From the NCBI RefSeq assembly GCF_000380645.1, contig NZ_AQXZ01000014.1, positions 1 through 64,000 of the forward strand: a stretch of 64,000 nucleotides of DNA, written 5' to 3'. The notes under the pieces were generated by a model that worked only from the letters and a program-made list of their open reading frames with translations, was not told the DNA's origin and made no database searches. The stretch is from Smaragdicoccus niigatensis DSM 44881 = NBRC 103563. Lineage in GTDB: Bacteria; Actinomycetota; Actinomycetes; Mycobacteriales; Mycobacteriaceae. The position numbers and the translations under genes were made by a program. Shown one piece after another: positions 17,488-28,247 of this stretch. Position 1 is the first letter of the stretch, and each line of letters begins with the position of its first letter.

Positions 17488-18471
17488 TTAACCCGTGTGT
17501 GCCCGCATGTCCGGAATCATCTGGAACACCTGGTCCTGCCAGTAGTTCCAGCGGTGCGTGCCGATTGCGGGGTACGAGAACACGGCGTTGTGTCCACCGG
17601 CGAGCGTGTAAGCGACCTGGAAGGCCCGGGTCTGAATCTGTGCGAGCGCTTCCAGAGCCACCGCAGCCGGGAGGTTGACCAACTGATCGAATCCCGCGAA
17701 GTCCGGAACACCTGGAATGCCGGTACCGGCCGAGATCCACAGCCGCGTACCGATCTGCGACAGTGCTCCCGCCTGAACGGTCGGGTCGTTGCGGTACCAC
17801 GCCGGCGATCCCGGCGGGCCCCACATCGCGTTGACGTCGAAGCCACCTTCGTCCCGCATCGCGGCACCAATACCCAGCGAAACTCCAGGTGCGGTCGTGT
17901 TCAGGTACCCCGACATCGACGAGGCGAAGCTGAACATGTCCGGGTGCCAGCGGGCCAGGTTGACCGCGGCCCCACCACCCATCGACAGACCGATGACCGC
18001 CATCCGGCTGGTCTTGAAGCCCTGCCCACCGAGTGCGCCACGCAGCGCGCCCGTCAGGTAGCTCTCCCACTTGTAGAACTTGCCGGCGCTCGGCGCCTGC
18101 CAGTCCGCGTAGAAACTCGAGTGACCGCCGACCGGCATGACGACGTTGAACCCGGCACGCGTCAGTGCGCCGGCGATCTCGGTCTCATGCTCCCAACCGC
18201 TGATGTCAGTGGTCGCGCGCAGACCGTCGAGCGCGATGACAACGCGGTTCGTGCTGCCATCGGCAGCGCGGAATACGCGGTTCTTGATTGGGCCCATGCT
18301 GGATTTAACCCAGAGGTCGGAGCCAAATCCCTTGTGGTACGCCGCCGACGCGGTTGCGCTGAGTCCAGTCAGCCCCACCATCACTGGCAGTAGTACCGCG
18401 AGCAAAGCTGAAACTGAGAAACGCTTCAGCAAACCGAATCGCTCGCTAATGCGATCATGACGATCGCGCAT
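17488..18471 (-). CDS. Mycolyltransferase, antigen 85 (Fbp) family
   Basis: 327 residues from ATG 18471, chosen because AAAGGGG lies 7 bases upstream and the signal peptide then starts properly (MRDRHDRISERFG, hydrophobic helix, cleavage near TASAAY). The frame extends 22 codons further upstream without a signal-like sequence. The Ag85 fold is seen in VMPVGGHSSFYADW, the nucleophile elbow GLSMGGGA, and the C-terminal THRWNYW with the catalytic His. It lacks LGFP repeats. M. tuberculosis has fbpA and fbpD at this place; this is probably the fbpA equivalent, forming trehalose dimycolate and mycolylated arabinogalactan. A 164-base gap without genes separates it from aftB. Confidence 0.93.
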   Translation of the reverse strand: MRDRHDRISERFGLLKRFSVSALLAVLLPVMVGLTGLSATASAAYHKGFGSDLWVKSSMGPIKNRVFRAADGSTNRVVIALDGLRATTDISGWEHETEIAGALTRAGFNVVMPVGGHSSFYADWQAPSAGKFYKWESYLTGALRGALGGQGFKTSRMAVIGLSMGGGAAVNLARWHPDMFSFASSMSGYLNTTAPGVSLGIGAAMRDEGGFDVNAMWGPPGSPAWYRNDPTVQAGALSQIGTRLWISAGTGIPGVPDFAGFDQLVNLPAAVALEALAQIQTRAFQVAYTLAGGHNAVFSYPAIGTHRWNYWQDQVFQMIPDMRAHTG

Positions 18472-18635
18472 AGCAGGGCCCCTTTCATGGTCACGGCACC
18501 GTCCAAGAACATCTTTGATCAAGGACTGGTCGAACAAGAACCGACGTCTCCGAACCGAAATGACACAAGTAAGTGTCGTTACGAAACGTTCGCTAGTCCG
18601 TGACTAGAGTGTCGTTCCTCGTGTGACTGATGTTA

Positions 18636-20576
18636 CTACTGAGGCAGTTGAAGTTTGCAGCGAATTAGGTCGTACTCAGGAATGCGGTCAATCCTGTAGC
18701 GCGCGAACTGAATTGAGTGAATGAAATTCGAGACAAATTGGTGAATTGTCAATTTCGCGCGGGTCGAATTCAGCACCGCCTGGGTCTCGGGACAGCTCAA
18801 CGCCACGTGTGCTTCGGCGACCCACGTCTCGTTCGCGATCGGCGGCATCCACGGCCGCTTGTCGACCATGCCGGTGTCCGCGACCGCCCAGTCCGGGGGC
18901 AGTGACTTGTCGTGACCGATACGGCCGTCGTCAAGTCGCTGTGAGTGTGCTGCGAGCGGGTAGGCAAGCCCCATCTGGTCGATCACGCGAACATCGAGGC
19001 CCACGTTCATGCTCGACATCCCGAGGTTGAGGAAGTAGACGACCTGTTCTGCCCCGCCCTCCGGGATCGGCTGCGGCGGCGGGGTGACAGCCCAGTTCAT
19101 GAACGTATTCGTCGCCAGCAGGAGTCCGCCGTCGGGGCGCTGCTCGATTGTCTGCAACATCGCGCGCACCCGCGGGAAGTCGATGTAGTCCTCAGCGCGG
19201 ATCGGGTGCGAGCGGCCGGTGTTCAAGACGTAGAAGCCGCGCTCATCGACGATGCCGCTCTTGCCGATCACGGTGCCGTTCGGCATGCCCGGGACCGTCG
19301 CGCACGCCGCCGCCCAGCCCGCGATGCCCACCCAGGCCACCGCCGTCACCGCGGCGATCGTCCGTGGGAATCGCAAGGGAGAGTACTGAAAACCACGGAA
19401 GCGCACGGGCAACGCCGCCGCCGGCAGCATCAACGCGAACAATGCCGGCAGCAGAACGCGGCCGTGCATGAAGTCACCGCCGACGCGGAGGACGTAGACG
19501 CCCATCAACAGTCCGCTCGCGACGAAGATCGCGACCACCGACGTCGGTGAGAACGCCCGCACCTGAAGCAGGCGGAGTACTTCCTTGACTGTCCAGGACC
19601 GCTTCTCCTCGGACTCCTCCGAGTCGTCTCGCCGGGTCCGGTGTCGATGCGGTGGGCGGATATTGCCGACTGCCGCGATCGCCAACAACGCAACCGGGAG
19701 CCACAGCCAGTACGGATTGACGAGATTCGACAGGTAGAGGAAGCCCTGGTGCCACTTCGCACCGGTCGCATCCTTGGCCAGTGCGGTGTTCGGATAGGGC
19801 AACGCGTAGTAGCCCATCCGGAAGATCTGATACGCGACCGGGACGAACCCGGCGACCGCGGCCAACACGAGGATCGACCGCAGCGGGCGCCGAATCGGTA
19901 CCACGACCATGAAGCCAAGGATCAGCGCCGACATCATCGCGAGTTCCGGTCGCACAAGTGGGCCGAGACCAGCCATGAAGGCCGGAAGAAGCATCGGCTG
20001 CAGTGCCGCGCCGTCAACCGGCAGCGGGTTGCGCCGAACCCAACGCAGCAGCAACCACCACATGAGCGCGAGCCAGAAGATGATGAGCGGCGTCTCGAGT
20101 CCGCTCGTCGCGAAGTCGCGCGCGGGCGGAAGGGCGATGTAGGCGAGAACCCCCGCCGGCAGCAGGACCTTGCCGGGCCGCAAGTGCCACAGCAGGGCCG
20201 CGCCTAGCAGCGCGAACACCACCGCGAACGCGTCGAGGACCAGCGTCAGACCGAGGACCGCATACTCCGGGCGGGCCCCAGTGGCCCACGTGACCAGGAA
20301 GTTCAGGTACGTCCAGAGAACGCTCGTGTTCGTTTCGACGCGTTCCCCAGCGTTGAACACCGGGCCATTGCCGGCGAGGAGGTTGCGCACCGTCCGCAGC
20401 ACGATGAGCCCGTCATCGGCGATCCAGCGTCGCTCCCAAGCACCGTAAAGAAACAGCGCAACCGACACCGCGATCCCGGTGGGGAACACGAGTCGGCTGA
20501 GGCTGTCCAGTCGGTCCCGATGAGGCGTGGGCGCGGGGTCCGGACCCTCACCGTCCGGCTCTGCGCTTTCCTCCAT
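18636..20576 (-). CDS. aftB: Terminal beta-(1,2)-arabinofuranosyltransferase AftB
   Basis: 646 residues from ATG 20576; the frame continues upstream inside ubiA, but this start fits the gap after the ubiA stop and has AGGAGG just before it, although only 2 nt away. A Pro/Glu/Asp-rich cytoplasmic start is followed by many hydrophobic helices in a GT-C glycosyltransferase layout, with an acidic ADDGLIVLR loop after the first helix that is typical of the family. The C-terminal third (from about residue 450) is extracytoplasmic. AftB adds the terminal arabinose units that later carry mycolates, using decaprenyl-phospho-arabinose. Position next to ubiA matches M. tuberculosis Rv3805c-Rv3806c. Confidence 0.93.
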   Translation of the reverse strand: MEESAEPDGEGPDPAPTPHRDRLDSLSRLVFPTGIAVSVALFLYGAWERRWIADDGLIVLRTVRNLLAGNGPVFNAGERVETNTSVLWTYLNFLVTWATGARPEYAVLGLTLVLDAFAVVFALLGAALLWHLRPGKVLLPAGVLAYIALPPARDFATSGLETPLIIFWLALMWWLLLRWVRRNPLPVDGAALQPMLLPAFMAGLGPLVRPELAMMSALILGFMVVVPIRRPLRSILVLAAVAGFVPVAYQIFRMGYYALPYPNTALAKDATGAKWHQGFLYLSNLVNPYWLWLPVALLAIAAVGNIRPPHRHRTRRDDSEESEEKRSWTVKEVLRLLQVRAFSPTSVVAIFVASGLLMGVYVLRVGGDFMHGRVLLPALFALMLPAAALPVRFRGFQYSPLRFPRTIAAVTAVAWVGIAGWAAACATVPGMPNGTVIGKSGIVDERGFYVLNTGRSHPIRAEDYIDFPRVRAMLQTIEQRPDGGLLLATNTFMNWAVTPPPQPIPEGGAEQVVYFLNLGMSSMNVGLDVRVIDQMGLAYPLAAHSQRLDDGRIGHDKSLPPDWAVADTGMVDKRPWMPPIANETWVAEAHVALSCPETQAVLNSTRAKLTIHQFVSNFIHSIQFARYRIDRIPEYDLIRCKLQLPQ

Positions 20577-20601
20577 GACCTCCTGGTCTACAAGCTCATC
20601 G

Positions 20602-21561
20602 TCAAACGAAGTAGACAGCGACACCAACGACTCCGATCCAGGCGATCGCGAGGACCTGAAGCACTCGGTCACCGAGCGCGATCTCCTCGGGTTCACCTCC
20701 GCGTCCGCTGTCCACGACGACCGCGTAGCGCAGGATCGCGACCGTGAACGGGATCATCGAGATCGCGAACCACGACGTTTGCTTCGCCGCATCCTGCTGG
20801 AATGCCCACAAACCGTAGAAGATGACGACAGCGGTCGCCGCCATGCCCCAGATGAAGCGCAGGTAGGTCGGCGTGTAGTACTCGAGCGACTTGCGGATCT
20901 TCTTGCCCGTGGTGAGCGCGATTTCGAGCTCGGCAGTGCGCTTCCCAGCCGCCATGAACAGCGAGCCGAACGCCATGACCAGCAAGAACCACTGCGACAG
21001 CGGAATCGACGCAGCCGCACCACCGGCGACGGCACGCAGCAGGAAGCCGGACGACACGATGCAGATGTCGATGACGGCCTGGTGCTTGAGGCCGAAGCAG
21101 TAGCCGATCTGGATCGCGATGTAGACACCCATGACGACGGCGAGGTGCCAGTCCGCCAGGAACGACAGGCCGACCGACGCGGTCAGCAGGACGACCGACA
21201 GCGCATAGGCCAGGTTGATCGGGACGACACCGGCGGCGATCGGACGGAAGCGCTTCGTCGGGTGGGCACGGTCGGCCTCGACGTCGAGCGCGTCGTTGAT
21301 CAGGTAGATGCCGGACGCGGCGAGGCAGAACACGACGAACGCGATCGCAACAGGTCCGAGAACGCCCAGGTCGGTGACCGAACCGGCCGCCATTGGAGCG
21401 GCCAGAACGAGCACGTTCTTGATCCACTGCCGCGGCCGAATCGCCTTCACGAGACCGGCAGCGAGTGTCTTCGGCGGGCCCTTCACCACACCGGACGCCA
21501 GTTCGGCGGTGGTCGGCTCTTCACTCATCTCATTCCTCGGCAAGGTTGCTTCAGCAGTCAT
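20602..21561 (-). CDS. ubiA: Decaprenyl-phosphate phosphoribosyltransferase (DPPR synthase)
   Basis: 319 residues, a UbiA-family membrane prenyltransferase with about nine helices. The first Asp motif reads NDALDVEAD and is followed by HPTKRFRP; a second Asp-type loop (FGLKHQAVIDI) follows. It joins PRPP to decaprenyl phosphate, the first step to the arabinose donor used by AftB and the Emb enzymes. The start ATG 21561 overlaps the PAP2 gene stop by four bases (ATGA). An internal ATG 11 codons later is also possible. Confidence 0.94.
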   Translation of the reverse strand: MTAEATLPRNEMSEEPTTAELASGVVKGPPKTLAAGLVKAIRPRQWIKNVLVLAAPMAAGSVTDLGVLGPVAIAFVVFCLAASGIYLINDALDVEADRAHPTKRFRPIAAGVVPINLAYALSVVLLTASVGLSFLADWHLAVVMGVYIAIQIGYCFGLKHQAVIDICIVSSGFLLRAVAGGAAASIPLSQWFLLVMAFGSLFMAAGKRTAELEIALTTGKKIRKSLEYYTPTYLRFIWGMAATAVVIFYGLWAFQQDAAKQTSWFAISMIPFTVAILRYAVVVDSGRGGEPEEIALGDRVLQVLAIAWIGVVGVAVYFV

Positions 21562-22076
21562 CGCTGGCTCCGGTTCTCATATGCAATGACGGCGGCGGCC
21601 GAGGCAGCGCCGAGCGCCGCTCCCGCTGCCACATCCGTCGGGTAGTGGACGCCCAGGACCAGCCGGGACAACATCATGGGCGGCACGATGATCGGCGCCA
21701 CCGGCAGCCCGGTGAGGCGGCCCAGGAGGATCGCCGCCGCGGTCGTCGACGTGGCGTGCGACGACGGAAAGCTCAAACGGCTCGGAGTGCTGACGTTGAC
21801 GACAACGCGCGGGTCATCCGGACGACGACGCCGAACCACTCGCTTGATGACGATCGATGCCGCATGCGCGCCGACCGCGCCGACCCCGACGCCGATCCAC
21901 TGCTTGCGCCGCGCCGGGTCAGCCAAGGCGCCGACCGCGGCGATGCCCATCCAGCCGAGCGCGTGCTCGCCGAAGTGCGACATCGCGCGTGCGGCGGGAA
22001 TGGCAGCGGGATGCGACCCGACCGTCGACTGGACGGTTTCGAGGATCGCGATCTCCCGCGCAGTGGTGTCGATCAT
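21558..22076 (-). CDS. PAP2 phosphatase (Rv3807c type)
   Basis: 172 residues from ATG 22076, which overlaps the glfT2 stop by the ATGA pattern; the much longer frame upstream is antisense-like Arg/Gly-rich shadow and is not used. The PAP2 signature is complete: KxxxxxxRP as KRVVRRRRPDD, PSSHA in LSFPSSHATST, and a terminal R-x5-HxxxD as RLVLGVHYPTDV. In this gene order the protein is the candidate phosphatase that removes the phosphate from decaprenyl-phosphoryl-5-phosphoribose, downstream of UbiA. Membrane helices surround the active-site loops. Confidence 0.92.
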   Translation of the reverse strand: MIDTTAREIAILETVQSTVGSHPAAIPAARAMSHFGEHALGWMGIAAVGALADPARRKQWIGVGVGAVGAHAASIVIKRVVRRRRPDDPRVVVNVSTPSRLSFPSSHATSTTAAAILLGRLTGLPVAPIIVPPMMLSRLVLGVHYPTDVAAGAALGAASAAAVIAYENRSQR

Positions 22077-23955
22077 TGGTCCACCGTCGCGAACAACTCG
22101 GCCCAACGTTCCCGGCTCGTGAGCACCGGATGCGCGGCGCGATACTGCGCCTTCATCTCCGGGAATCGGCGCGCGAGTTCCTTGCGCAGGCGCAACGCCT
22201 CCTTGAGGAGGTCCTTGGCCTTCTCGCGGTCGCGCTGGCGGTACACCACTCCCCGACCGTCGGCGGTCGTGACCGTCACACCGTCGACCTGCGACAGCAG
22301 GAACCAGCGCGCCTCGGCCGTCGTCGCGTTGAGCTGCGGCGTCACGTGATGCTGTTCCTTGGCGGGCTTGAGGTTGTGCAGCACGCCGTTGGCCAGGCGC
22401 TTGACCTTCGCGATCGGGTTCGTCGGAATCCCGACGGCCGGGACATCCGCGCGCGACGCACGCGGCAGCTCGGCCGAGGTCGGGAGCACGACGGCGTCCG
22501 GGTACTCCTTGCGGATCGCGTGGACCTGTCCGAGCGCGCTCGGCAGCAGATCCCACAGGCCGTCCGGCCCGGCGAGGAAGTGTTCGATCGCCAGGTTCTG
22601 GATCGCGACGGTCGAGTACTCGAGGCACACGAGGTGCTTGATGGTCGCCTTGATCGTGTTCTTGACCAGGGCCTTTCCATCGTTGTCGAGGTGCAGCGCG
22701 GCGACGACCAGGCGGTTGCGCAGGTGGAAGTACGCCTGCCAGTCGATGGCGTCGTCCTTGTCGCTCCACGCCATGTGCCAGATGGCCGCACCCGGCATGG
22801 TGACCGTCGGGTAGCCGGCCTCACGAGCACGCAGACCGAACTCGGCGTCATCCCACTTGATGAACAGCGGGAGCGGCTGACCGATCTCCTCCGCGATCTG
22901 GCGCGGGATGAGGCACATCCACCAGCCGTTGTAGTCGACGTCGATGCGGCGGTGCAGCAACACCGAGTTCTCGCGGTCGGTGAGCGGGTACTTGGCGAAG
23001 TTGTGGTCGTACTCGACGTTCGGCGCGGCACCCCACATGAAGTGCGGCATGTGCACGATCTCGCCCATGGTGTGCAGGTGGCTGCGTTCCTGCAGGTTGA
23101 GCATCTGCCCGCCGACGAGCATCGGCTTCTTCGCATAACGCCCGAAGGCGAGCGCGCGCAGGATCGAGTCCGGCTCGATCTCGATGTCGTCATCCATGAA
23201 CAGGATGTACTCGGCGTCGGTGCGCTTGAGCGCCTCGAACATGATGCGGCTGTATCCACCCGATCCACCCCAGTTGGGCTGGTCGTGGATGGTGAGCATG
23301 TCGCCGAGCGCGGCCTTGGCCTCGTCGTAGCCGGGCTCGTCGACGACCTTCTTCGTGCCCTGGTCGGGGACGATGACCGCGGTGACGTGCTCCATGACGA
23401 GCGGGTCGCTGACCAGCGCCTTGAGTGCCTTGACGCAGTCGGTCGGCCGGTTGAACGTGGGGATTCCAACGGCGATCGTCCCCGCACCCGGAGCCGCTTG
23501 CGGTGCGTACCAACCCGCAGCTTCCAGCTCGACCTTGGTGTCGCTCGTGATGTCGAACCAGATCCAGCCACCGTCTTCGAACGGCGCGAGCTCGACCTCA
23601 AACTCGATCGTCTCGTTGTTGAATTCCTGGCCCTGAATGTGAATGCGCGACGCATCGACCTTCGAGCGGTAGACATCCGCGCGTCCGTGTCCACTGAGCT
23701 GCAGCTTCAGGACGACGGTCTTGAGGACCGTCCAGCGCCGCCAGTAGCTCGCCGGGAAAGCGTTGAAGTACGTCGAGAACGACACTTCCGACTCGGCGCC
23801 GATGCTCAGAGACGTGCGGGCCGGCGCATGCGACCGGCGCGGGTTGGTCTCGGCTTCGACGATGTAGAGCGATCGCACGTCCAGCGGTTCGCCCGGGCGC
23901 GGCAAAATGACGCGCTGGAGCAACTGCACTGCTGAACTCACGTTTGTCTCTCCCA

Positions 23956-23956
<1 letters not shown>
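22073..23956 (-). CDS. glfT2: Galactofuranosyltransferase GlfT2
   Basis: 627 residues. An N-terminal beta domain (about 1-160) precedes a GT-A/GT2 catalytic domain with VGIPTFNRP and the metal motif FMDDDIEI, plus the catalytic-base region IKWDDAEFGLR and a conserved HMAWSDKDD; a helical C-terminal region follows. GlfT2 polymerises the galactan with alternating beta-1,5 and beta-1,6 bonds from UDP-galactofuranose. The start is GTG 23956, whose G is the last base of the glf stop (TAGTG). It lies between glf and the PAP2 gene. Confidence 0.95.
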
Positions 23957-25173
<1,217 letters not shown>

Positions 25174-25261
25174 TCAGCCTATCGGAGCCGATCGCCCCGG
25201 GGGCTTTTCGCGCGCCCGGGGGTGTCGGGTTCATAGAGGGCTCTCAGCCGCGGCGCCGAAC

Positions 25262-25267
25262 TACGAT
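25262..25267 (+). promoter_or_regulatory. -10 hexamer TACGAT, leaderless start
   Basis: TACGAT lies 6 nt before ATG 25274 and no Shine-Dalgarno sequence is present, so the mRNA probably begins at the start codon. Confidence 0.55.
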
Positions 25268-25273
25268 CGGGAC

Positions 25274-25849
25274 ATGCACTTCTCCCTGGTAGTGCTGCAG
25301 TTAGTCGTCCTGATCACCCTGGTCGGGTGGTTGGTGATCGAGCTGCGCCAGGGCCGGCAACGGCGTGCTGATGCCCGCAACGCCGATGCAGGGAGTTACC
25401 GCGTCGTCAAGATCTTCGGGATCGCGGGCCTCCTCGGCGCGGTCGCGGCATCGCGGCTGGTTCCCGCTGCGGCGATTCACCCGCAAGCTGTGCCTGCCAC
25501 CATCGGGCTCGTGATCCTGTGGGCGGGGATCGCGTTGCGGCTGTGGTGCTTCCGCGCTCTGGGCCGATACTTCACCTTCCGCGTGCAGACGAGCCCTGAT
25601 CAGGGCGTTGTCTCGACCGGCCCGTATCGCGTGCTGCGGCACCCGAGCTACGCGGCGATCCTGCTCGTCTTGATCGGCATCGGATTGCTCTACGCGAACT
25701 GGCTGTCACTCGCCTTGATCGTGGGTGTCAGTTTCATCGGCACGCTGAACCGGATCCGAGTCGAGGAACGGGAGCTCGAGCGGGACCTCGGCGATCGATA
25801 TCGGGAGTTCGCCGCGACGCGCAAGCGCATCATCCCGTTTGTGTGGTGA
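25274..25849 (+). CDS. Isoprenylcysteine methyltransferase-like membrane protein
   Basis: 191 residues from ATG 25274; the longer open frame upstream reads through the glf promoter and is not supported. About four or five hydrophobic helices are seen. The ICMT/PEMT-type methyltransferase core is seen as GRYFTFRVQ, GPYRVLRHPSYAA, and a C-terminal RVEERELERDLGDRYREFAATRKRIIP. Such proteins use S-adenosylmethionine at the membrane; bacterial members have unknown substrates, because prenylated CaaX proteins are absent. It is divergent from glf and has a leaderless-type promoter. Confidence 0.85.
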   Translation: MHFSLVVLQLVVLITLVGWLVIELRQGRQRRADARNADAGSYRVVKIFGIAGLLGAVAASRLVPAAAIHPQAVPATIGLVILWAGIALRLWCFRALGRYFTFRVQTSPDQGVVSTGPYRVLRHPSYAAILLVLIGIGLLYANWLSLALIVGVSFIGTLNRIRVEERELERDLGDRYREFAATRKRIIPFVW

Positions 25850-25863
25850 GGTGCCAAACGGAA

Positions 25864-25921
25864 CGGTGCTCTCCCGGCGGCGTAATCCATATATGTGGAT
25901 GGCGACTCCGAGAGAGCACCG
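25864..25921. terminator. Cruciform-like hairpin between convergent genes
   Basis: CGGTGCTCTC (25864-25873) pairs perfectly with GAGAGCACCG (25912-25921). Inside lies a second hairpin, ATCCA-tatatg-TGGAT. It sits between the stops at 25849 (+) and 25938 (-) and probably terminates both. Confidence 0.6.
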
Positions 25922-25937
25922 AATCGTTTTGAACGAC

Positions 25938-26711
25938 CTAGCCGACGAGCTCCTTGAGCGCGTAGGCGACCATGGCGTCCCGGACGTACTCGGCGGTCTG
26001 CGCGCCGTGGACGTCGTAGTTCGCGCGGAATCGGTCATCGGCGACGTACATCTCGCCGAGGCCGGTGAAGGCATCGGCAGTGGGCTTGCGTCCCTGCCAA
26101 CCGACGGCGATCCAGTCGTAGTGCCGCTTGACGATGGCTTGAACCTCGTCCGACTCGATGGACAGTCCGGCGGCATGTGCCTTGCCGTAGTCCGCCGCGA
26201 TGTCGAGGTGGGTCTGGCCGAAGTCCTTCTTCTGCTCTTCGGTCATGCCTCGCCACCAGCGATCACCGCTCTCGTAGGCGTCCTTGCCCCAGCGGTCGAT
26301 CACCTCGTCCTTGTATTGCGTGTGGTCGAATCCGTCGAATACTTGGTCAGCCACGAGTGGCTCACCTCCTTGTGTCTTGCTGATGGTTGATTTCACCGAT
26401 GCGATCTGCCGGCCGATCCGGCTTCGCTCCTCTTCGAGGTAGCGCAGGTGGATCGACAGTGCGGACACCGTGTCCTGTTGGCCGCGCAGGACGTCGGCGA
26501 TCAGGGGTAGCCCCAACCCGAGATCACGCAGAAGCAGAATCCGCTGCAGACGAAGAAGGGCTTCCTCGTCGTAGTAGCGGTATCCGTTGCTGCCGATCCG
26601 AGTGGGTGGGAGCAACCCGATCTCGTCGTAGTGCCGCAACGCCCGACTGGTCGTTCCGGAAGCTTTCGCAAGCTCTTGGATCGACCACTCGGGTCGTGCG
26701 TATCGCGTCAT
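25938..26711 (-). CDS. MerR-family regulator with TipAS-type ligand domain
   Basis: 257 residues. The winged-helix MerR domain occupies about 10-80 (SIQELAKASGTTSRALRHYDEIGLLPP, then GYRYYDEEALLRLQRI) and is followed by a dimerisation helix to about 120. The remaining 130 residues are a TipAS-like antibiotic-recognition domain (WWRGMTEEQ, DWIAVGWQGRKP, GLGEMYVADDRF). Relatives such as TipA and Mta bind thiopeptides or other drugs and activate efflux or sequestration genes. A perfect TTGACG-3-CGTCAA repeat lies just upstream and is the likely autoregulatory operator. No efflux gene is adjacent; the next upstream gene on the same strand is the SpoIID/LytB protein. Confidence 0.92.
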   Translation of the reverse strand: MTRYARPEWSIQELAKASGTTSRALRHYDEIGLLPPTRIGSNGYRYYDEEALLRLQRILLLRDLGLGLPLIADVLRGQQDTVSALSIHLRYLEEERSRIGRQIASVKSTISKTQGGEPLVADQVFDGFDHTQYKDEVIDRWGKDAYESGDRWWRGMTEEQKKDFGQTHLDIAADYGKAHAAGLSIESDEVQAIVKRHYDWIAVGWQGRKPTADAFTGLGEMYVADDRFRANYDVHGAQTAEYVRDAMVAYALKELVG

Positions 26712-26728
26712 GAGAACAAGTCTGCAAG

Positions 26729-26743
26729 TTGACGCAACGTCAA
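26729..26743. promoter_or_regulatory. MerR-type operator
   Basis: TTGACG (26729-26734) and CGTCAA (26738-26743) form a perfect inverted repeat around CAA, 18 nt before the MerR start. MerR proteins bind such repeats between -35 and -10. Confidence 0.6.
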
Positions 26744-26752
26744 TGTCAAGGG

Positions 26753-28063
26753 TTATTGAGAAGCTGGCGCCAAGAGGTGCTGAAGGTTGGCGATGACCTG
26801 CTGAAGCACCGGTCCGGACAGTGATCCGGCCAGCCCTGCCATCTCCTGAACCGTTTCCGGAGTCGGGACCGAAATCGGCAGTTGCGGCACCGGCGCGGTC
26901 GGAACGTCCTGCGGTGCCGGCACCGCCGGCTCGCCCGGCTTCGGGGCGGGCAGTGCACCCGGAACGATGATCTGGAATTCGTTCGTCCCGATGTCGAGCT
27001 TGCCGTTGAGCTCTACGTTGGAGACGTCGATCGTCTTGTCGCTGCCGACGATGTGGACCGACGTGACGTGGCGGTCCTGGGCTTTGGTCACCTCGACCGA
27101 CTCGACGTTGCCGACGCCGAACGCCTTGCCGATGTCGCCGGCGGTGACGGCCTTCTCCCAGTGACCCGGCGCGACGCGGTCACCCTCGTCGACGATTCCG
27201 CTCGCCGTGAGACCACCGGTCGAGGCCGAATACTCGGCGCGCAGAATCTTGCCGTCCTGCATGAGGACGGTTCCCGCCGTGCTCTGGACCGCTTTGTCGG
27301 TGCGGGGGTCTTCGATGCTCGACCCCGCGTACACCTGGCACGACTGGGTGTCACAGGTCTGCGCGTAGTCCGTGCGGTGCTCGGACAGCGAGTACGAACG
27401 CGCGGCGATCGCTTGTGCGCGCAGCGCTTCGAAGCCGTTCTTGTCCGCCCAGCCCGCCATCATCTCCGACGGGATGACGCCGCGGAGGTAGTCGTCGACG
27501 TCGACGGTGTTGACCGTTTTTGCGCCGCCGTCGTCGGCAAGCCCGAGCGAACCGCGGTACGCATTTCCGCCGCAGAACTGCAGGTGCTCGTTCTCCGGGC
27601 GGTTGATTCCGGCCGTGATGGGGTCGACGCGCATGCTGTCCGAGTGCCCGGTGGACACCTGGCCACCGTTGCAACCGTCGGTGACGGTGTAGTTGCCGCT
27701 GAGGTCGAGATGGATGGCCTGACCCGGCGCGACCTTCTGCCCGTCGATCGACATTCCGGCATCGGAGGTGACGTCGAGGTTCTTGCCGTCGCGGTATTCG
27801 AGGCGAACAGTGATCGGCGCGGCCGGTGCCTTACCGAGCGTGGCGTCCGGGTAGAAGTGGCCGACGATCTTCTCCGCGGTCCAGCCCATCTGCGCATAGC
27901 CGAAGGCACCCCACTGCCCCATGCCTCGGCCATGACCGTTGCCGAGACCCACGAACGTGTACACGGCATCGGCCGCGACGACGGGCTGAAAAGCCGGTCC
28001 GGATGCGAAGAGAAGGCCGACGACGGCAGACGAAGCGATAAAACCCCAGCGCGGTGCGCGCAC
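26753..28063 (-). CDS. SpoIID/LytB domain secreted protein
   Basis: 436 residues from GTG 28063, chosen because AGGAGGGG stands 6 nt upstream; the frame runs 21 codons further. A signal peptide (about 1-30) is followed by an N-terminal GxGxGRGMGQWGAFGYA segment and a SpoIID/LytB domain (VDDYLRGVIPSEM, ALRAQAIAARSYS, GTVLMQDGKILRAEYSASTGG). SpoIID-type proteins are lytic enzymes or their modifiers that act on denuded peptidoglycan glycan. In non-sporulating actinobacteria the exact role is unproven. The C-terminal 80 residues are Pro-rich. It is divergent from the amidase gene, another wall enzyme, across about 180 bases. Confidence 0.88.
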   Translation of the reverse strand: MRAPRWGFIASSAVVGLLFASGPAFQPVVAADAVYTFVGLGNGHGRGMGQWGAFGYAQMGWTAEKIVGHFYPDATLGKAPAAPITVRLEYRDGKNLDVTSDAGMSIDGQKVAPGQAIHLDLSGNYTVTDGCNGGQVSTGHSDSMRVDPITAGINRPENEHLQFCGGNAYRGSLGLADDGGAKTVNTVDVDDYLRGVIPSEMMAGWADKNGFEALRAQAIAARSYSLSEHRTDYAQTCDTQSCQVYAGSSIEDPRTDKAVQSTAGTVLMQDGKILRAEYSASTGGLTASGIVDEGDRVAPGHWEKAVTAGDIGKAFGVGNVESVEVTKAQDRHVTSVHIVGSDKTIDVSNVELNGKLDIGTNEFQIIVPGALPAPKPGEPAVPAPQDVPTAPVPQLPISVPTPETVQEMAGLAGSLSGPVLQQVIANLQHLLAPASQ

Positions 28064-28247
28064 GTCGACCCCTCCTGATTTCGAATTAGGCGTTCCTAAT
28101 ACAAAACCAATTACGTGTAACGCCAACCGGATCCATTGGGATGCGCTTTGGACACAATCCTGGCTAACCCTCTACTGGAGGTTGAATAGGGTCTTTTGCC
28201 CTCAGTAGCGTGCGGTTAGTTACATCCGCAGATCTTGGGAGTCCGCC

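Noticed and set aside
22077-22769. N-terminal extension of the PAP2 gene
   Set aside because: The extension is an Arg/Gly/Pro-rich out-of-frame read of glfT2; ATG 22076 overlaps the glfT2 stop as expected for coupling.
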